Shown: positions 1 through 11,456 of the stretch, one piece after another | Layout: each line of letters opens with the position of its first letter | Position numbering within the stretch: position 1 is the stretch's first letter | Origin: Collybia mongolica | Lineage: Eukaryota; Basidiomycota; Agaricomycetes; Agaricales; Clitocybaceae | Length of the DNA stretch: 64,000 nucleotides | Assembly: GCA_013420905.1 (NCBI GenBank) | Contig: JAAXNY010000013.1 | Span: forward strand, 496,001-560,000 | Direction of reading: 5' to 3' | Notes under the pieces: generated by a model | Databases searched by the model: none | The model's input: only the letters and a program-made list of their open reading frames with translations | What the model was told of the DNA's origin: nothing | Translations under genes and position numbers: made by a program

Positions 1-3000
1 GAAGCACGGAGTTGTCAAGCCAGTTACTCAGGCGCAGTATAACCTTATCAAGGCCAAGTGGCCATAAATTTACTGTAGTTCCCGCATTGTACGGACTAAA
101 AACACGTTGCACGCTATCGACGGTTCATGGAAGGGGCCAGACTTCGCGATTATGTCTTTGAGTTTAGTCACGGAAATATCTCAGACCCCTTCAATCTACG
201 CTACGATATAATTTTAGAAGACGGGCATATCCCCTCCATCCAAAGGAGGTGAATGAAATGTAGGCAAATTTAGCCCTTCGCCCAATGATACTCCACTGGG
301 ATGCACCGCTAGCGGGTGATTTCAATGTCCACATGCGACGTGAGAACTCTGAGGGCTTGTTACAGCACGCTTCAGCAGGAAATATTGTGTACATACGGCC
401 ATCCTTATACTAGGAATCAAGGTATGTAACTCGCACGTTTCCCCATAACACGGCCAAGAAAAACAACATGACGTCCCGACCAACGGCAGTCCGTTTCTCA
501 GATACATGTTGTTCAACTTCATGTCATCTCCCCCCAGCAGAAGCCTTTGTTTTACTCAGTCGCCGCCTCCAGAATACCGATGCGGCTTGTCTTCCACCGA
601 GCCATGGACCGGCCTCTGGGACCGCAACTACGGGAGCATTTGCTTGAAAACCAACAGTGACATTCCCTGTACCGTTGGTTTTTTCTAATCGCGAAGGCGA
701 ATCACTTTGCATCAGTTATATTCCTAATCAACGATGGAAGTGTTTCCATGGGATAGGACTTGGCGAAATGTGCCGCTCGAGTAGTGGGAGAATTTTTGTT
801 CTGATTAGGCAACTCCTAGCCAGTGTGGTAATTTGTGCAGAATCGAAGCTTATGTGTAAAACTTCGATTTTGCACAAGATGGCAGTGTTGCTATCTTCAC
901 GCTACACGCAGGATTCGAGAATACTTTGACGCCCTACGCCCGAACGTTTATCCACCGCCAGTACATTGATACAGGCGCCTCTATTCTGAGGTCTGCTTGG
1001 TTGGGGCTTTCCTAGTAACTGTTTATTTTGTATGTGTTGTTCCGGAGCAACTGACTGGGTTATACACATTTAACCTTCTCGGCGATCATAGGCGTGTCCA
1101 TGAGGGCTTTTCATCTACACGGCAGCAGTTATGGACCTGATACGAGAAAGATATATCAGATTTACTACCCATACATCCTTCTCGCGGACCATCACTGCGG
1201 AATAGGTATCCACCTTGCATGACCTACCTCCAGGCCTTGCATGATAATTGCTACTCCCAGGAAACTATATCGTGAAAGGAATGGAAGCGTTACGGCAACG
1301 ATACGCGGTTGGTGGGCGCATCCGTTGATTCAATCGCGAAATGGCTATTTGAACGCCTGCAGGCAACGTGAGATTTCGATTCAGTTGTTAGAATGGCGGA
1401 TCCCCTTGCCGTTCCCAGGAGGAAGAGCGGGTACGGACGGAGAACACGAATTTCGGTCTCAGGATAAGCCCGATTCGGATTGCTTTGCTCAGTGCGGCGG
1501 GGACGGCAACTTGATAGAATACTGGTAGTGCCAACCGAGGCTGCAATCGTCTCTGTTATGACCTGGGGTTCCGAATACTCCATGCTTGCCTACTCTTACG
1601 CTGCCATAGCAGCAACAGATTTCGTCCGTGTTCATGATATAAGGGCGGTTTGGGAGACCGAGTTTGTCCAACAGATGGGGAAAGGAAGGGCACGTCGGAC
1701 GAAAGCAATCCTGTCGTTGTCATCATAGTCTAGGCCCCTCGGTCATTCCGCAGCAAGGTTTTCGACAGCTATTTCCTGACTCACCTTTGAATGATTCGTT
1801 GTCAAATCGAGATTTCTCGTCTGACAATTTCTGGAGATTGTTGGCCTCAAAGAACTCTTCTTCGCTTTGAGGACAATGCTGATATTGAACGCGTTCAGCT
1901 CATGCGCAGGCCAATCGCTGCTTGGCTCGGCGACTCTGTAGAGGTTTGACCGTAGTAGACTGGCATAAGGTTGAAGTTGAAAGGAATTGGAACGACCTCA
2001 AGTTGCCTTACATAAGCCTGGATCGACCTTGTTTCTTTTCCACGGAATTGTATTATACATCGTTCAATAAGCAATGTTCCTTGTAGTGTTTGTGCTCTGG
2101 GGGTGCATCCTGCTAAAGGGCTCTAACCTGCGATGGATACTATGGACTAGGTTGCTTTAGAGGAGTAGTTACTCTATCCTTTAATACATCCGTCTACGCT
2201 GTGTAAGAGAACGAGGAGAGATGTCTCCTTCTAGGTATTACTTGGATATTTGTACAGCCTTGGCGCGGTTAGGTCTGAAAGTACGAAGTTTATCAGTTTA
2301 TTCTATTGGGGGAAGCAACGGCACGAGTGTGCCAAAAAAGAGTACATACTTATGTCCGTGTTCATGCAATGTGTAAAAACACATCATCATGATCGTCAGC
2401 TTGCACGACGCTCTGTCGTGCATGAGGTTTGGAAGGTGATAGTCGTTCTAGGCAGAACTTGATGAACGCTCATAGGGAACGATTCGGAACACTTACCGTA
2501 GCTCTTGAAAGGTGAAGAGCTCGAAAGCCCCAATGAACTTCCACGGATGACAGTTTCGCCATCCACAGAACCATCAACTGTCTCCTCGTCAGACTGGACA
2601 CGTCTGAATTTGGGCCGGCGCGGCAGATGGATGGGAGATAGCCGTGGCCCTACGAAGGTTTTTTGTCAAGGAACCCCAATAAAACTGATAACCACGTACG
2701 TTTTGTCCCCTCACTATATTCATCCTCAGAGGAAGACATGATAACATTCCGTGAGCGTTTGAGTGTACCAGCTATGAATGGTCATGAGTGACTCTATGCC
2801 ACGCCATAATTGGCCCTTACCTCGAGAAGTTCTTACTGTATCCTCGCCGATAGACGCTTGCCAGGTCTTCATTTTCTTCAAAAGATGCTGGCGAGGAGGT
2901 AGCTCCACATAGCACCGATGGGCGGGCGTCTTATTCTGGACAGTCATCTTCCCTGGGCTTGCTGCTTTCCTCGAGCTGGCCCGGGTGGAGTATCGAGGGG

Positions 3001-3021
3001 GGGCTGGGAGATAAAAATGCA
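1..3021. other. gene-poor left end, no gene recognised
   Basis: Only short frames broken by stops occur on both strands and none resembles a known family. At the extreme left edge, bases 2-67 read as an open frame ending KHGVVKPVTQAQYNLIKAKWP (stop at 65-67). This could be the C-terminal tail of a gene lying mostly outside the window, but it is too short to name. Lack of long frames, codon bias or recognisable splice-joined domains suggests decayed intergenic or relic DNA. Confidence 0.4.
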
Positions 3022-5612
3022 TTAGAAAGAATCGACTTTTCGGCAGCTGAAAGTCATACTTGTAGGCTCTGGCGTACGGGGATTCGTAGAAGTCTCCACA
3101 GTTGACGTGGTCCGAAAATCGTCTGACTCGTCGACATCCTCCTCATCAGGAATGACGAAACCTTCGATGTCTTTCGTCCTGAGATTGTCATAAGTTGGGA
3201 AGATGGATCGACAAACGTTCATTTCTTGCCTTTGTTTTGCTTTTGCTTTCTTCCGCCGTTTACGAACCACTTCTGTGAGCGGTGGCGATGGGTATAGCGA
3301 TTTTCTGACGGATTTCGGATGACTGCTTTCCGTAGAAAATTTTGCTGATACTTCAGAAGAAATATCGTCAATTTCGTTCCGTCCATTCATGCTCTTCTTG
3401 TCTTCCTGGGAGTCGTCGCTGTTGACATCTTCATCTTTATCACTATTACTTCTATAGCTGCTAGTGGCATCTGAAATGTCTTTATTCTTGGCATTCCTCA
3501 ACCTAGCACAAGGTGGCGACAACGTTAGAAGAAGATCAATCAAGCTTTTCTGACTTCCAAACCTTCGTCGGGCGGCTCTCGGCGACTCTTCGAGTGAAGC
3601 CGACGCAGACGCATCATCGGATTGCATAGATTTGCGAAGTTTACGTGCACCCCTTGAAGTGAACAGTCCTTGGTTTACATTTCTAAATAATCAATCAATA
3701 ATGATTGTGGTATATTTCCCTTGTCACCAACCTTTGAGGCCGTTTTCCACTTTTGGGGGTCTTCTTGGGCTGGAGTTTGCTGGGACTGGACAGGTATCGA
3801 ACCTCGGGAAGATCTGAGCTGTTGGAGTCGGATATGGCATCTGCGTTTGCTATAAAAGCATGTTGACTTTTCCTGACCCACAAATCATTTAACGCAATAT
3901 TAGGAACACGGAGTCAACAAACTTTGTTTTGGCCGACCAGGTTGTGGCGGGGCCCAAGATGCGAGAAGATGGTCGAGCTTGAGGGCTATACTCACCCTCT
4001 GAATGCTTGTGCTTTGCTCTTCTGGGAGGCGCAGCCAGAGGTAAACGAATAATGTCCTAAGCATTGGAGAAAATTCGTCAACCGACCTTGTAGTTTCTTT
4101 CCCTTTATTCGGAGTTCTCTTTGTTGGTGATTTACTAGGACTGGAGATTGTGTGGACTTCTGGAGGGTTTGAATTATCTGAATAGAACGCAGTATTGACG
4201 GCCCCTTGATGATCACGTTGACTCTTCCTGTTGCTTCAAATATGAGTGGTGGACAGGTTGGGTTATAGACTTGACTAACCTAGTCTTGGAATGTCGGACT
4301 GCGGTAGAGCGTTGGATACGGGATGCTGGCCCGGCTTGAGAGCCATTCCCATCTTCTGAATGGTTTCTCTTCATTATCCTGAAAATAGAATGAGCCGGGG
4401 CTTTCTTGAGTTCGGAAAAAAAAAGGAACCTCTTTCGTTGTCGTTTAACCTCCTTAACAGGGAGAGGTTCTGGAGAAGACGCTCCAGATTCCGCGGTAGA
4501 CGCACTACTTTCATACCTAATCGGACCGTCGTCAATGAAGCTCCTCACGTCGTCAGAATCGTCAGAGTCGTCACTATATTGTGCCTCTCTGATAAACTTT
4601 GATTTAGTGATCCTCCTGTGCGTATATTCATAAGTATGAGGAAGACCGGAAAAACGGTTGAGACTGACATTGGCGTTGGAGAAACACTCTCCGACGTTGT
4701 GAGGTTTGAACGAGAGGTGCGCAATCGCTTGCGAGATCGGATACGACTTCGAGTCTCCACCTCCTCTTCAGAGTCGCTGGCGTTGGTGAACGTGGCTTCT
4801 GGGCTGGTGTCTGCCTCATTTCCTCTCCTCCCTTTGCCGCCATCGAGTAACTCCATTTCAAAACTGGTATTTGCACCACTGTTCGTTCCACGCTCGGTAT
4901 GGTAGGATTCGCTTCCATCATTCTCAGCCCCTTTAAACAGACTACTATCGTCCAGAAAGTCAATATCTTCCTGCGTAAGCTCCTCGTCATCAACTTCCAG
5001 GCCTTCCATGAGTTCAATGTCGTCCTGATACTTGCTTGCGTCCAAAAGTTCTCCCACGTCGCGTTGAACCCCTTGGCGCCGTGGGTGCGCCAGCCACTGG
5101 TCGACTGCACGAAGAAAATAAGGATACTACGATCACATGAGACTAAATATCAGAAACACTTGTGTTCATAGAGGGGGGAACTGACCTTCTCTCTTATGTC
5201 CTGTTTCCCCGATAACCATTCGAACCATGGCTTGTCACGGCACTGTACGATCGTCTGCCCCTGGTGTTTCTTGCCGAATGGTACAATGAAGTCACCGTAA
5301 TTATCTTCAGCGAAGTTTATGATACCTCCTAAGTACGACGAAATAACGCTCTGAAGCTAAGTAATCCCTCCGATCAGCGGACCTTCACAACGTAGACTGC
5401 AAGATACTCACCCGGACACTTCTCGTCAAATTTTCATGGCACCAGTCGACATAATGCAAGGGAACTTGATGCAACTTGTACCCATTATAAATTCCGAACC
5501 AAAGAGCGAGTCCGCCGGCATTCGCTCCATAGTACCAATCGTCGTCGCCGTCACCATCTTCATCACGAATAGGATCCTTAATTGGAGCTAGTGGGATTCG
5601 GGGCTCTCGCAT
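3022..5612 (-). CDS. acidic, Ser/Lys-rich protein with ExoX-C-like N-terminal motifs
   Basis: Multi-exon gene of unknown function. Exon 1 (5612-5412) starts MREPRIPLAPIKDPI and holds a GYKLHQVPLHYVDWC motif. Exon 2 (5350-5186) holds GKKHQGQTIVQCRDKPWFEW. Exon 3 is 5126-4696, exon 4 starts at 4615, and the last long exon ends at the TAA at 3022. The two 'G-K..-G..-(L/I)..(V/C)...-(Y/W)..W' motifs resemble the small exodeoxyribonuclease X C-terminal-like domain found in many Agaricomycete proteins of unknown role (inference). The rest is low-complexity: acidic clusters, Ser runs and Lys/Arg tracts such as RKRRKKAKAKQ, which suggests a nuclear protein. Junctions between 3.6 and 4.6 kb are uncertain because several short exons are involved. 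Two of these regions look duplicated (RKSQH...SSPSK...KTPKSGK and RKSQ...SSPSKSPTKRTPNKGK). Confidence 0.6.
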
Positions 5613-7039
5613 ATTATGCTGAAATGAGTTGGTTCAAAAGTTGAAATGACTTTAGGACAGGCTGAATTTTCGAACCTCGGAGTCACGGATCTCAACCTGT
5701 TGAATGACACGGTGTGCACGTGATGGGAGTCCCCACATCTCCCTATCATGTTCCTTTTACCACATCTTTACCTTTTCCATCAGATGTGAGCGTTGCATTT
5801 CATCAGCAATCCTGATGCCCTCGCAGCGGACGTTGACGATCCCAGAAAAGATTGCATGACTCCAAGGACCGTACCAGAGTACCTGAGTTCACCCTCACTC
5901 GAAAACAACCCCACAGTGGTCAAACTTTACATGCTTGACATGGGCTCACGGGCATCTCCATATGCAGTAGAGTCTTTCCAATCAGTAATTTCTTTTTACT
6001 AGACACCAGAAACCTTACCCCACCATATTCTCTTCTGGTCCCCATCTTTGTCGAGAGCTCTTGTTCCACATAGTCCAACCTTTGGTCTTCAGTACCGGAC
6101 ACCGCCAAAGTTTAAACTGTTCGGTCATCGAGTCACCCCCAGTGCAGACTTGGCCAGTACCCACCACCTACGCTCTTTCTCTGCTGCCTTTACGCTTCTT
6201 CCCAGGCCTCTATACGCAGCTATATAATAAGTCCTTCAATCTCCTCAAAGCATCCGCAGGACCCCCCAAGTGACCCATCCAAAAAGTCCCATTATCCCCA
6301 TCAATTGACTTTAGCGCTCAATCGGACGGCTGGCGTTGAGCAGGATAGGAGTAGGAAGGGTAGTGTGATGTATCTTCCATCGCCGATTGTTTTCATCCTT
6401 CTGGCATTTGGGCTTGGCTCCGTCGCTGTCGTTGAGCGGCCTTGGGCGGACGCTATAAAACAATAGGTGGTCGAGTTCTATCTGTTGTCTCGGCGTGCAA
6501 GTTGAAATGTGTAATATGGAATGTAATAGAAAAAGTCAGTTCTATCTAGATTACAGTGGCAGGTTTACCCTTATCTAGCTCACTTTCCTTCCGACTCACA
6601 ACTTACATTGTGTATTACAGAAACGATTTCCAGGCGCACGGTCTTATCTCCGACGTTAGCGTCGATCCCAGTCATAGTACTTGGTATACTAAGTAGGCTA
6701 TAGGGCAACGCGGACAATGCGAACGCTATCCACACCATGCACACGCGGGACAGCAAAGAAGAGATGAGCGCTTAGCGCTTATCACCCCAGTTCCTCAAGA
6801 AAATTATGTTAATGCCAGGATGCCAGGCTGGGACGTTTTTGTCAGCGGCAGTTTCATGGCGATCCGGTACGTGAAGACACAATGCCATCCATTTCGGTGC
6901 GACAGGTTTGACAAAAGCGTCGCTCTAAAAGAGGCTTGCTTCGTATTCGGAAATGAACTTCTAGATATCGGTAAAAATCATATGCTACTTGTGGCAGGCT
7001 CTTAAAATTCGCGCCAAGTCATGGGAACAAGTGTGATGT
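5613..7039. other. intergenic, no gene recognised
   Basis: Holds one copy of a dispersed repeat (5712-5914, listed separately). It is otherwise short frames without family resemblance. The probable promoter of the minus-strand gene starting at 5612 lies at its left edge. Confidence 0.4.
5712..5914 (+). repeat. dispersed repeat, copy 1
   Basis: About 200 bp that reappears in the same orientation at 13943-14142 with many substitutions and a few small indels. Shared blocks include GTGCACGTGATGGGAGTCC, GATGTGAGCGTTGCA and CAATCCTGATGCC, in the same order and spacing. No terminal inverted repeats are obvious. It could be a decayed transposon fragment or a duplicated promoter. Confidence 0.7.
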
Positions 7040-7042
7040 CGA

Positions 7043-9954
7043 CACTGTGCACCTGGTGGGGGAGGTTTTTCCCCCACTTAATGGATGAAAGCAGCATTTC
7101 CTAAGTTTAGTGGATGAATCTAAAGGGTATGAAATTGGGATGAAATTTCATCCCAGATATTTCATCCCTTGAGAGGATGAATTTCTGCTCTTATAATTTC
7201 AGAAATTTTCATCCCTTAGTGGTGTGAACTTTCATCCCTTTAGAGGTGAATTATATGGGACAATTTTAATCTAGTGAAAAAGAGGGGAATTTCATCCTAT
7301 AATGGGTGGGTTTTATTAGATCATTTCAATCTATTAGAGAGTGAACTTTCATCCCATAAAAGGTGGAATATGTGGGATGATTTAGTATGTACTTGAGTCT
7401 AAATTGTATTCAATATTAAGTACTTATAATGTACTGACTACATTTGTATAGAACTACTACATACTAGAAAATGACATTTACTTACCAAATTTATGAGGAG
7501 GCTGGGGAAGGGGCCAGGAGGCTGGGCAGAAGTAGCAGTGGGCAATGGTTGTGGTACAAGAGCAAGTGCATCTGCATCTGTCTTTGGTGTCTGTGTCTGC
7601 GTCTGTGTCAATGTTGGTGCCCATGCCAATGTCTGTGTCTGTGTCAGTGTCTGCATTGGTGTCTGCATGCGTGTCTGTGGCGGCGTCTGCATGCATGTTG
7701 ATGTCCATGTCCATGTCTGTGTCTGTGTTGGCATCTGCACCTGCATTGGCATGCATGTCTGTGGTGGCGTCTGCGTGTGTGTTGATGTCCATGTCCGTGT
7801 CCATGTCTACATTGGTGTCCATCATCAGCATCTGCACCTGCATCTGCCTGCGTGTCTGTGGCAGCGTCTGCGTCTATGTCAATGTCAGTGTCCATGCATC
7901 AGCATCATTGTCTCCATCCATCTTTGGCATCTGTGTCTGTTGTCTGTGCCTGTGTCTGTGTCCCTTGTCTGTGTCCTTCAGCATCTGTCCTCTGCATCCA
8001 TTGCATGTCTCGGGTTCCTGAGGCTTTCCTGGGGAGGTTGTGCTGTGTAGTGAGTGCATGTGTGAGTAGAAGTTTGCAACGACTCACCTCCCTCTGCCCC
8101 TCAGGACACCCTTTCCTTGTCATCCCCTCGTTCCACGTCCTTGTCCACCCTTTGCCCCACTCCCCTAGGTGTGCGTGCCCTCATCACCATGTTGTGTGTC
8201 ATTGTTTGCCTTTCATGTGTCTCTGGGAGCTTCTGGTGCTTGGGGGGCCATGCATTTGGTTTTGGTGTTTGCACATTGACATTGGGCGGTTTGGTGGGCA
8301 TTGCTGATGTGGTTGAAGATCATCAACAAAGGTATGGCAACAGTTATATGACCTGGTCACATGCTTTGTAACCATGTGACCATGTTTGTAGACTTGGGAC
8401 TACTTGTCCCCTCACTAAGAATGCCAGTCTTGCCCAGTGGTTATCCATGCCAAAGGTATTAGTATTACATAATGATCCTCCCTGTGACTGTTTGAACCTG
8501 GTGGGTCCACATTTTTCAGCCTCCTATTAATAATGAATAGTATACAATTTGAATAAATAAATAAAAAATATTTGTCAGTGTCCTCAGATTTGATCACATG
8601 GCTTTGTTGACTGAGATGCCCGATGGCTGAACATTCCGAGCTATATTATGTGTTGGCAGCCACTTTCACATGCTTTCCCTCTTGCTCTCGTACCACCACC
8701 ATTGCCTGTTGCTGCCTCCCATCCTCCCCCTTGTAGTAAGCACTCTTCATTGATAGATTACAATTAGTATAATGTTAGATTACAATTACTATAGTAATAC
8801 TTGTAGTAGTCATTTGATTTCCAATACAAACTATAAGGCTTCATTAAGAATATTAATAAATGCTAATAATGATCCTACGGGAAACCGAAGGACATAATTA
8901 GTATGCAGGATAAAACCATGCCTGACAATGTCCTCAACATGGTACACCACTTTGTTGACCTCAAAGTGCAGGTGAACAATGAGGGGGTCTCAGTATGTCC
9001 ACATTAACATTAACCCATTTTACAGATGACTTCATTACAACAAGGTCAACAAAGACAATGAGCAGTCTGGCAGTGTACAAAGACCAACAACTTCCATCCA
9101 TTACTTAACTTTCTTTTATCCCCACCACGCCAACCTGACCAGCCAAACTCACCACCTTATGTAAAATTGCTCATGCTAAAGAAAAAGTAGGGAGTCCTAT
9201 TCCATGCCCACTGTGCAGCATTGCTGGAAATGGGTTCTGTCTCCAGGTGCAGCTTCAGGATGACAAGGATTTATATAGGGCAATTTGGGTAAGTTTTCTC
9301 ATTACTAACCTCAATACATGATTCTAACAAATCACAGTGTTGCATTTGCAGTCTGGTTGGTAATGCTGGTGATCAGGAACTTTGGAATGAGGGATATGAA
9401 TCAGAGGTATACTAGTTGATAGAGCATTCAAATTACAATACCTTAGATCTTATGGATGTTAAACCTTAACTGTACAAAATGAACAAAGTGTGTTTATTGA
9501 TAACAGGGAAGAAATAATGAATTCAAATTTAAGTGACGTAAATGGCATGGAATTAATCCCCACAAAGGCTATTATTCTCACCTGTGATGGTATGAAATCC
9601 ATCCCTACAAAGGCTATTATTTTCACCTATCATGGTATGAAATTCATCCCATAGCCTCAAAAATTTGCAGTAATGTTACCCCAAAAAACATTGCTATTCT
9701 CACCCATCAAGGTAGTAGATTAATCCCATATTGATAGGAATTACCTCCCACAATGGTTGTTTTTTCCACCTATGGTGAAATGAAATTCATCCCATAGCCT
9801 TGAGAATCAGGGGGTATGAATACAGACAAATTTTGCATGAAATTCATCCACAGGATTGTTAAGTGAATGAATTTCATCTTTTTAATGTATTATTTCTATT
9901 ATTTAAGAGGATGAAACACAGGGTTGAATTTCATCTATTCTCAGTTTCACAGTG
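7043..9954. mobile_element. CACTA-like (EnSpm/CMC) DNA transposon, non-autonomous
   Basis: The left end reads CACTGTGCACCTG and the right end is the inverse complement CACTGTGAAACTG, about 11 of 13 matching. A 3-bp duplication, CGA, flanks it (7040-7042 and 9955-9957). CACTA/CACTG ends with 2-3 bp target duplications are the hallmark of the CMC superfamily. Many subterminal copies of a GAATTTCATCCC-type motif occur in the first ~350 bp (7139-7355) and the last ~370 bp (9590-9935), a typical CACTA arrangement. The interior has no recognisable transposase, but includes a TGTCTG-rich simple repeat and a more GC-rich block near 7.5-8.4 kb. It is 2,912 bp long and most of it is AT-rich. Confidence 0.7.
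7555..7990 (+). repeat. TGTCTG-type degenerate microsatellite
   Basis: About 430 bp made of imperfect 6-bp units (TGTCTG, TGTCCA, TGTCAA, TGCATC). It lies inside the CACTA-like element. All six frames stay open over parts of it, which produces spurious Cys/Val-rich or Asp/Thr-rich frames. I do not annotate these as proteins. Confidence 0.85.
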
Positions 9955-10131
9955 CGACTTGGGTGTCAAGTTGATTAAGGTTTAGGTCGGCACCCACAAC
10001 AGACTACTCCATGGGCTCTATTTCAACCTTCACCCACACAACTCCCTTCCCCCCCCCCACACATCACCTTTGCAATTGCCTCCCACATTGTGATCTTCTC
10101 CAAGACAGGTATACCCTCACGCATCTTTACA

Positions 10132-11318
10132 ATGAACTTACTCTCTATCATCGCTAACGTTGCGATCCATACGTTTGGCACCCGATCGGCCATCGTCCCA
10201 ATTTCCGTCAACTACTTCCCGCACCGGTGAGTTGTCTTGTTATACCTGTTCATGCCGTTGTAAATATCATCTTTGTCCAGCAAATGCAATTATTCCTGCG
10301 AGTTCTGCTTTCACACTACCAAAAATCTCAAGATTCTCGATATCGACAAGGCGAAGCATGGGCTTAAACTACTCGCAGACGCTGGCATGAAGAAGCTTAA
10401 CATTAGCGGTGGCGAGCCATTCCTGAAACCAGATTTCATTGGGGAAATTTTCAGGTACTGCAAGGAAGAGCTTTGTCTCGAATCATGCAGTGTCGTGAAC
10501 AATGGATCGAAGGTGACAGAGAAGTGGCTCGACAAATATGGGCGTTATTTGGATGTAATGGCTATATCGTGCGACAGCTTTGATGCGGATGTAAATGTTC
10601 GCCTAGGTCGGGCTGAAGCGGGTATGCAGAAGCCACACGTTGCTCGGGTATTTCTTGTGGCCGAGTGGTGCCATGCTCGAGGAATCAAGTTTAAGTTAAA
10701 CTCAGTCATCACTAGGTGCGCTCTTCTCCCTTGCCTGTTTGCTCGCAATCGGCAATATTAAACAGCATGGAAGGTATAACTGGGAGGAAGATATGAATGA
10801 GAGCATTGAACAGCTCATTCCATTTCGCTGGAAGGTATGTCCTGCACCTTCCTGTTCACCCTTGATCTGTGTGCTTGACGTACGAACAACTAGGTATTCC
10901 AAGTACTGCTGCTCGACGGGGAAAATGCAGGGGCAGATACCGGGTCCATCCGTGATGCTAGACATCTCACAATCAGCGATGATGAATTCAAAGCTTTCCT
11001 TCATCGCCATCAAGGTCAAGCCTCGCTCGTGCCTGAAAGCAATGAGGCAATGAAAGATTCATATTTGAACTTGGACGAAGATATGCGGTAAGATGCCTCC
11101 CCTCCGAGTCCTTATGTAACGGTGTGCCCGTTTTCTATAGGTTCCTCAACTGTCAAGGTGGAGGGAAAGTGCCTGGCAGATCCATCCTTGACGTCGGGGT
11201 CCAAGAGGCACTGAAGGACGCTGGGTTTGATAATCAAGCTTTTATTGATAGAGGTGGAGTATTTGACTGGGCGCGAGAGGCAGATTCATCAAAGGACCCT
11301 ATGGCATTGGAGTGGTGA
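10132..11318 (+). CDS. viperin-like radical SAM enzyme (ddhCTP synthase family)
   Basis: Fungal homologue of viperin/RSAD2. Animal viperin converts CTP to the chain terminator ddhCTP. Exons: 10132-10226, 10281-10715, 10774-10834, 10894-11087, 11141-11318, giving 320 aa. The radical SAM cluster motif is in CNYSCEFCFHTTKN (C-x3-C-x2-C, about residue 34). It is followed by NISGGEPFL (SAM-binding GGE motif), VVNNGS, AISCDSFDADVNVRLGR, FKLNSVITR, LLLDGENAG, LVPESNEAMKDSYLNLDEDMRF, SILDVGVQEAL and a C-terminal LEW, all in viperin order. The long N-terminal amphipathic helix of the animal protein is replaced by a short hydrophobic stretch (NLLSIIANVAIHTF). The gene lies 175 bp downstream of a CACTA-like element and about 140 bp upstream of a Nudix gene on the same strand. 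CTP as substrate is inferred from the family. Confidence 0.9.
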
Positions 11319-11456
11319 ACGGCCTGTCACCGTAGTAGTAAAATGTTTCATGTAAAATTACGTCATGACGTCCGGCGTCAAATGAATACAGGGCTTCGCT
11401 TTTAAAATTATTGGCACGTGTGCCATTTTACTTTTCTTTCTGAACCACTGCCGCTG

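Noticed and set aside
1..1. CRISPR arrays, bacterial operons, riboswitches and ribosome-binding sites
   Set aside because: The intron-rich genes mark this as nuclear fungal DNA, and no spaced direct-repeat array was seen.
7478..8050. Long overlapping frames rich in Asp/Thr, Cys/Val or Ser/Val
   Set aside because: All arise from the TGTCTG microsatellite, which is open in several frames at once.
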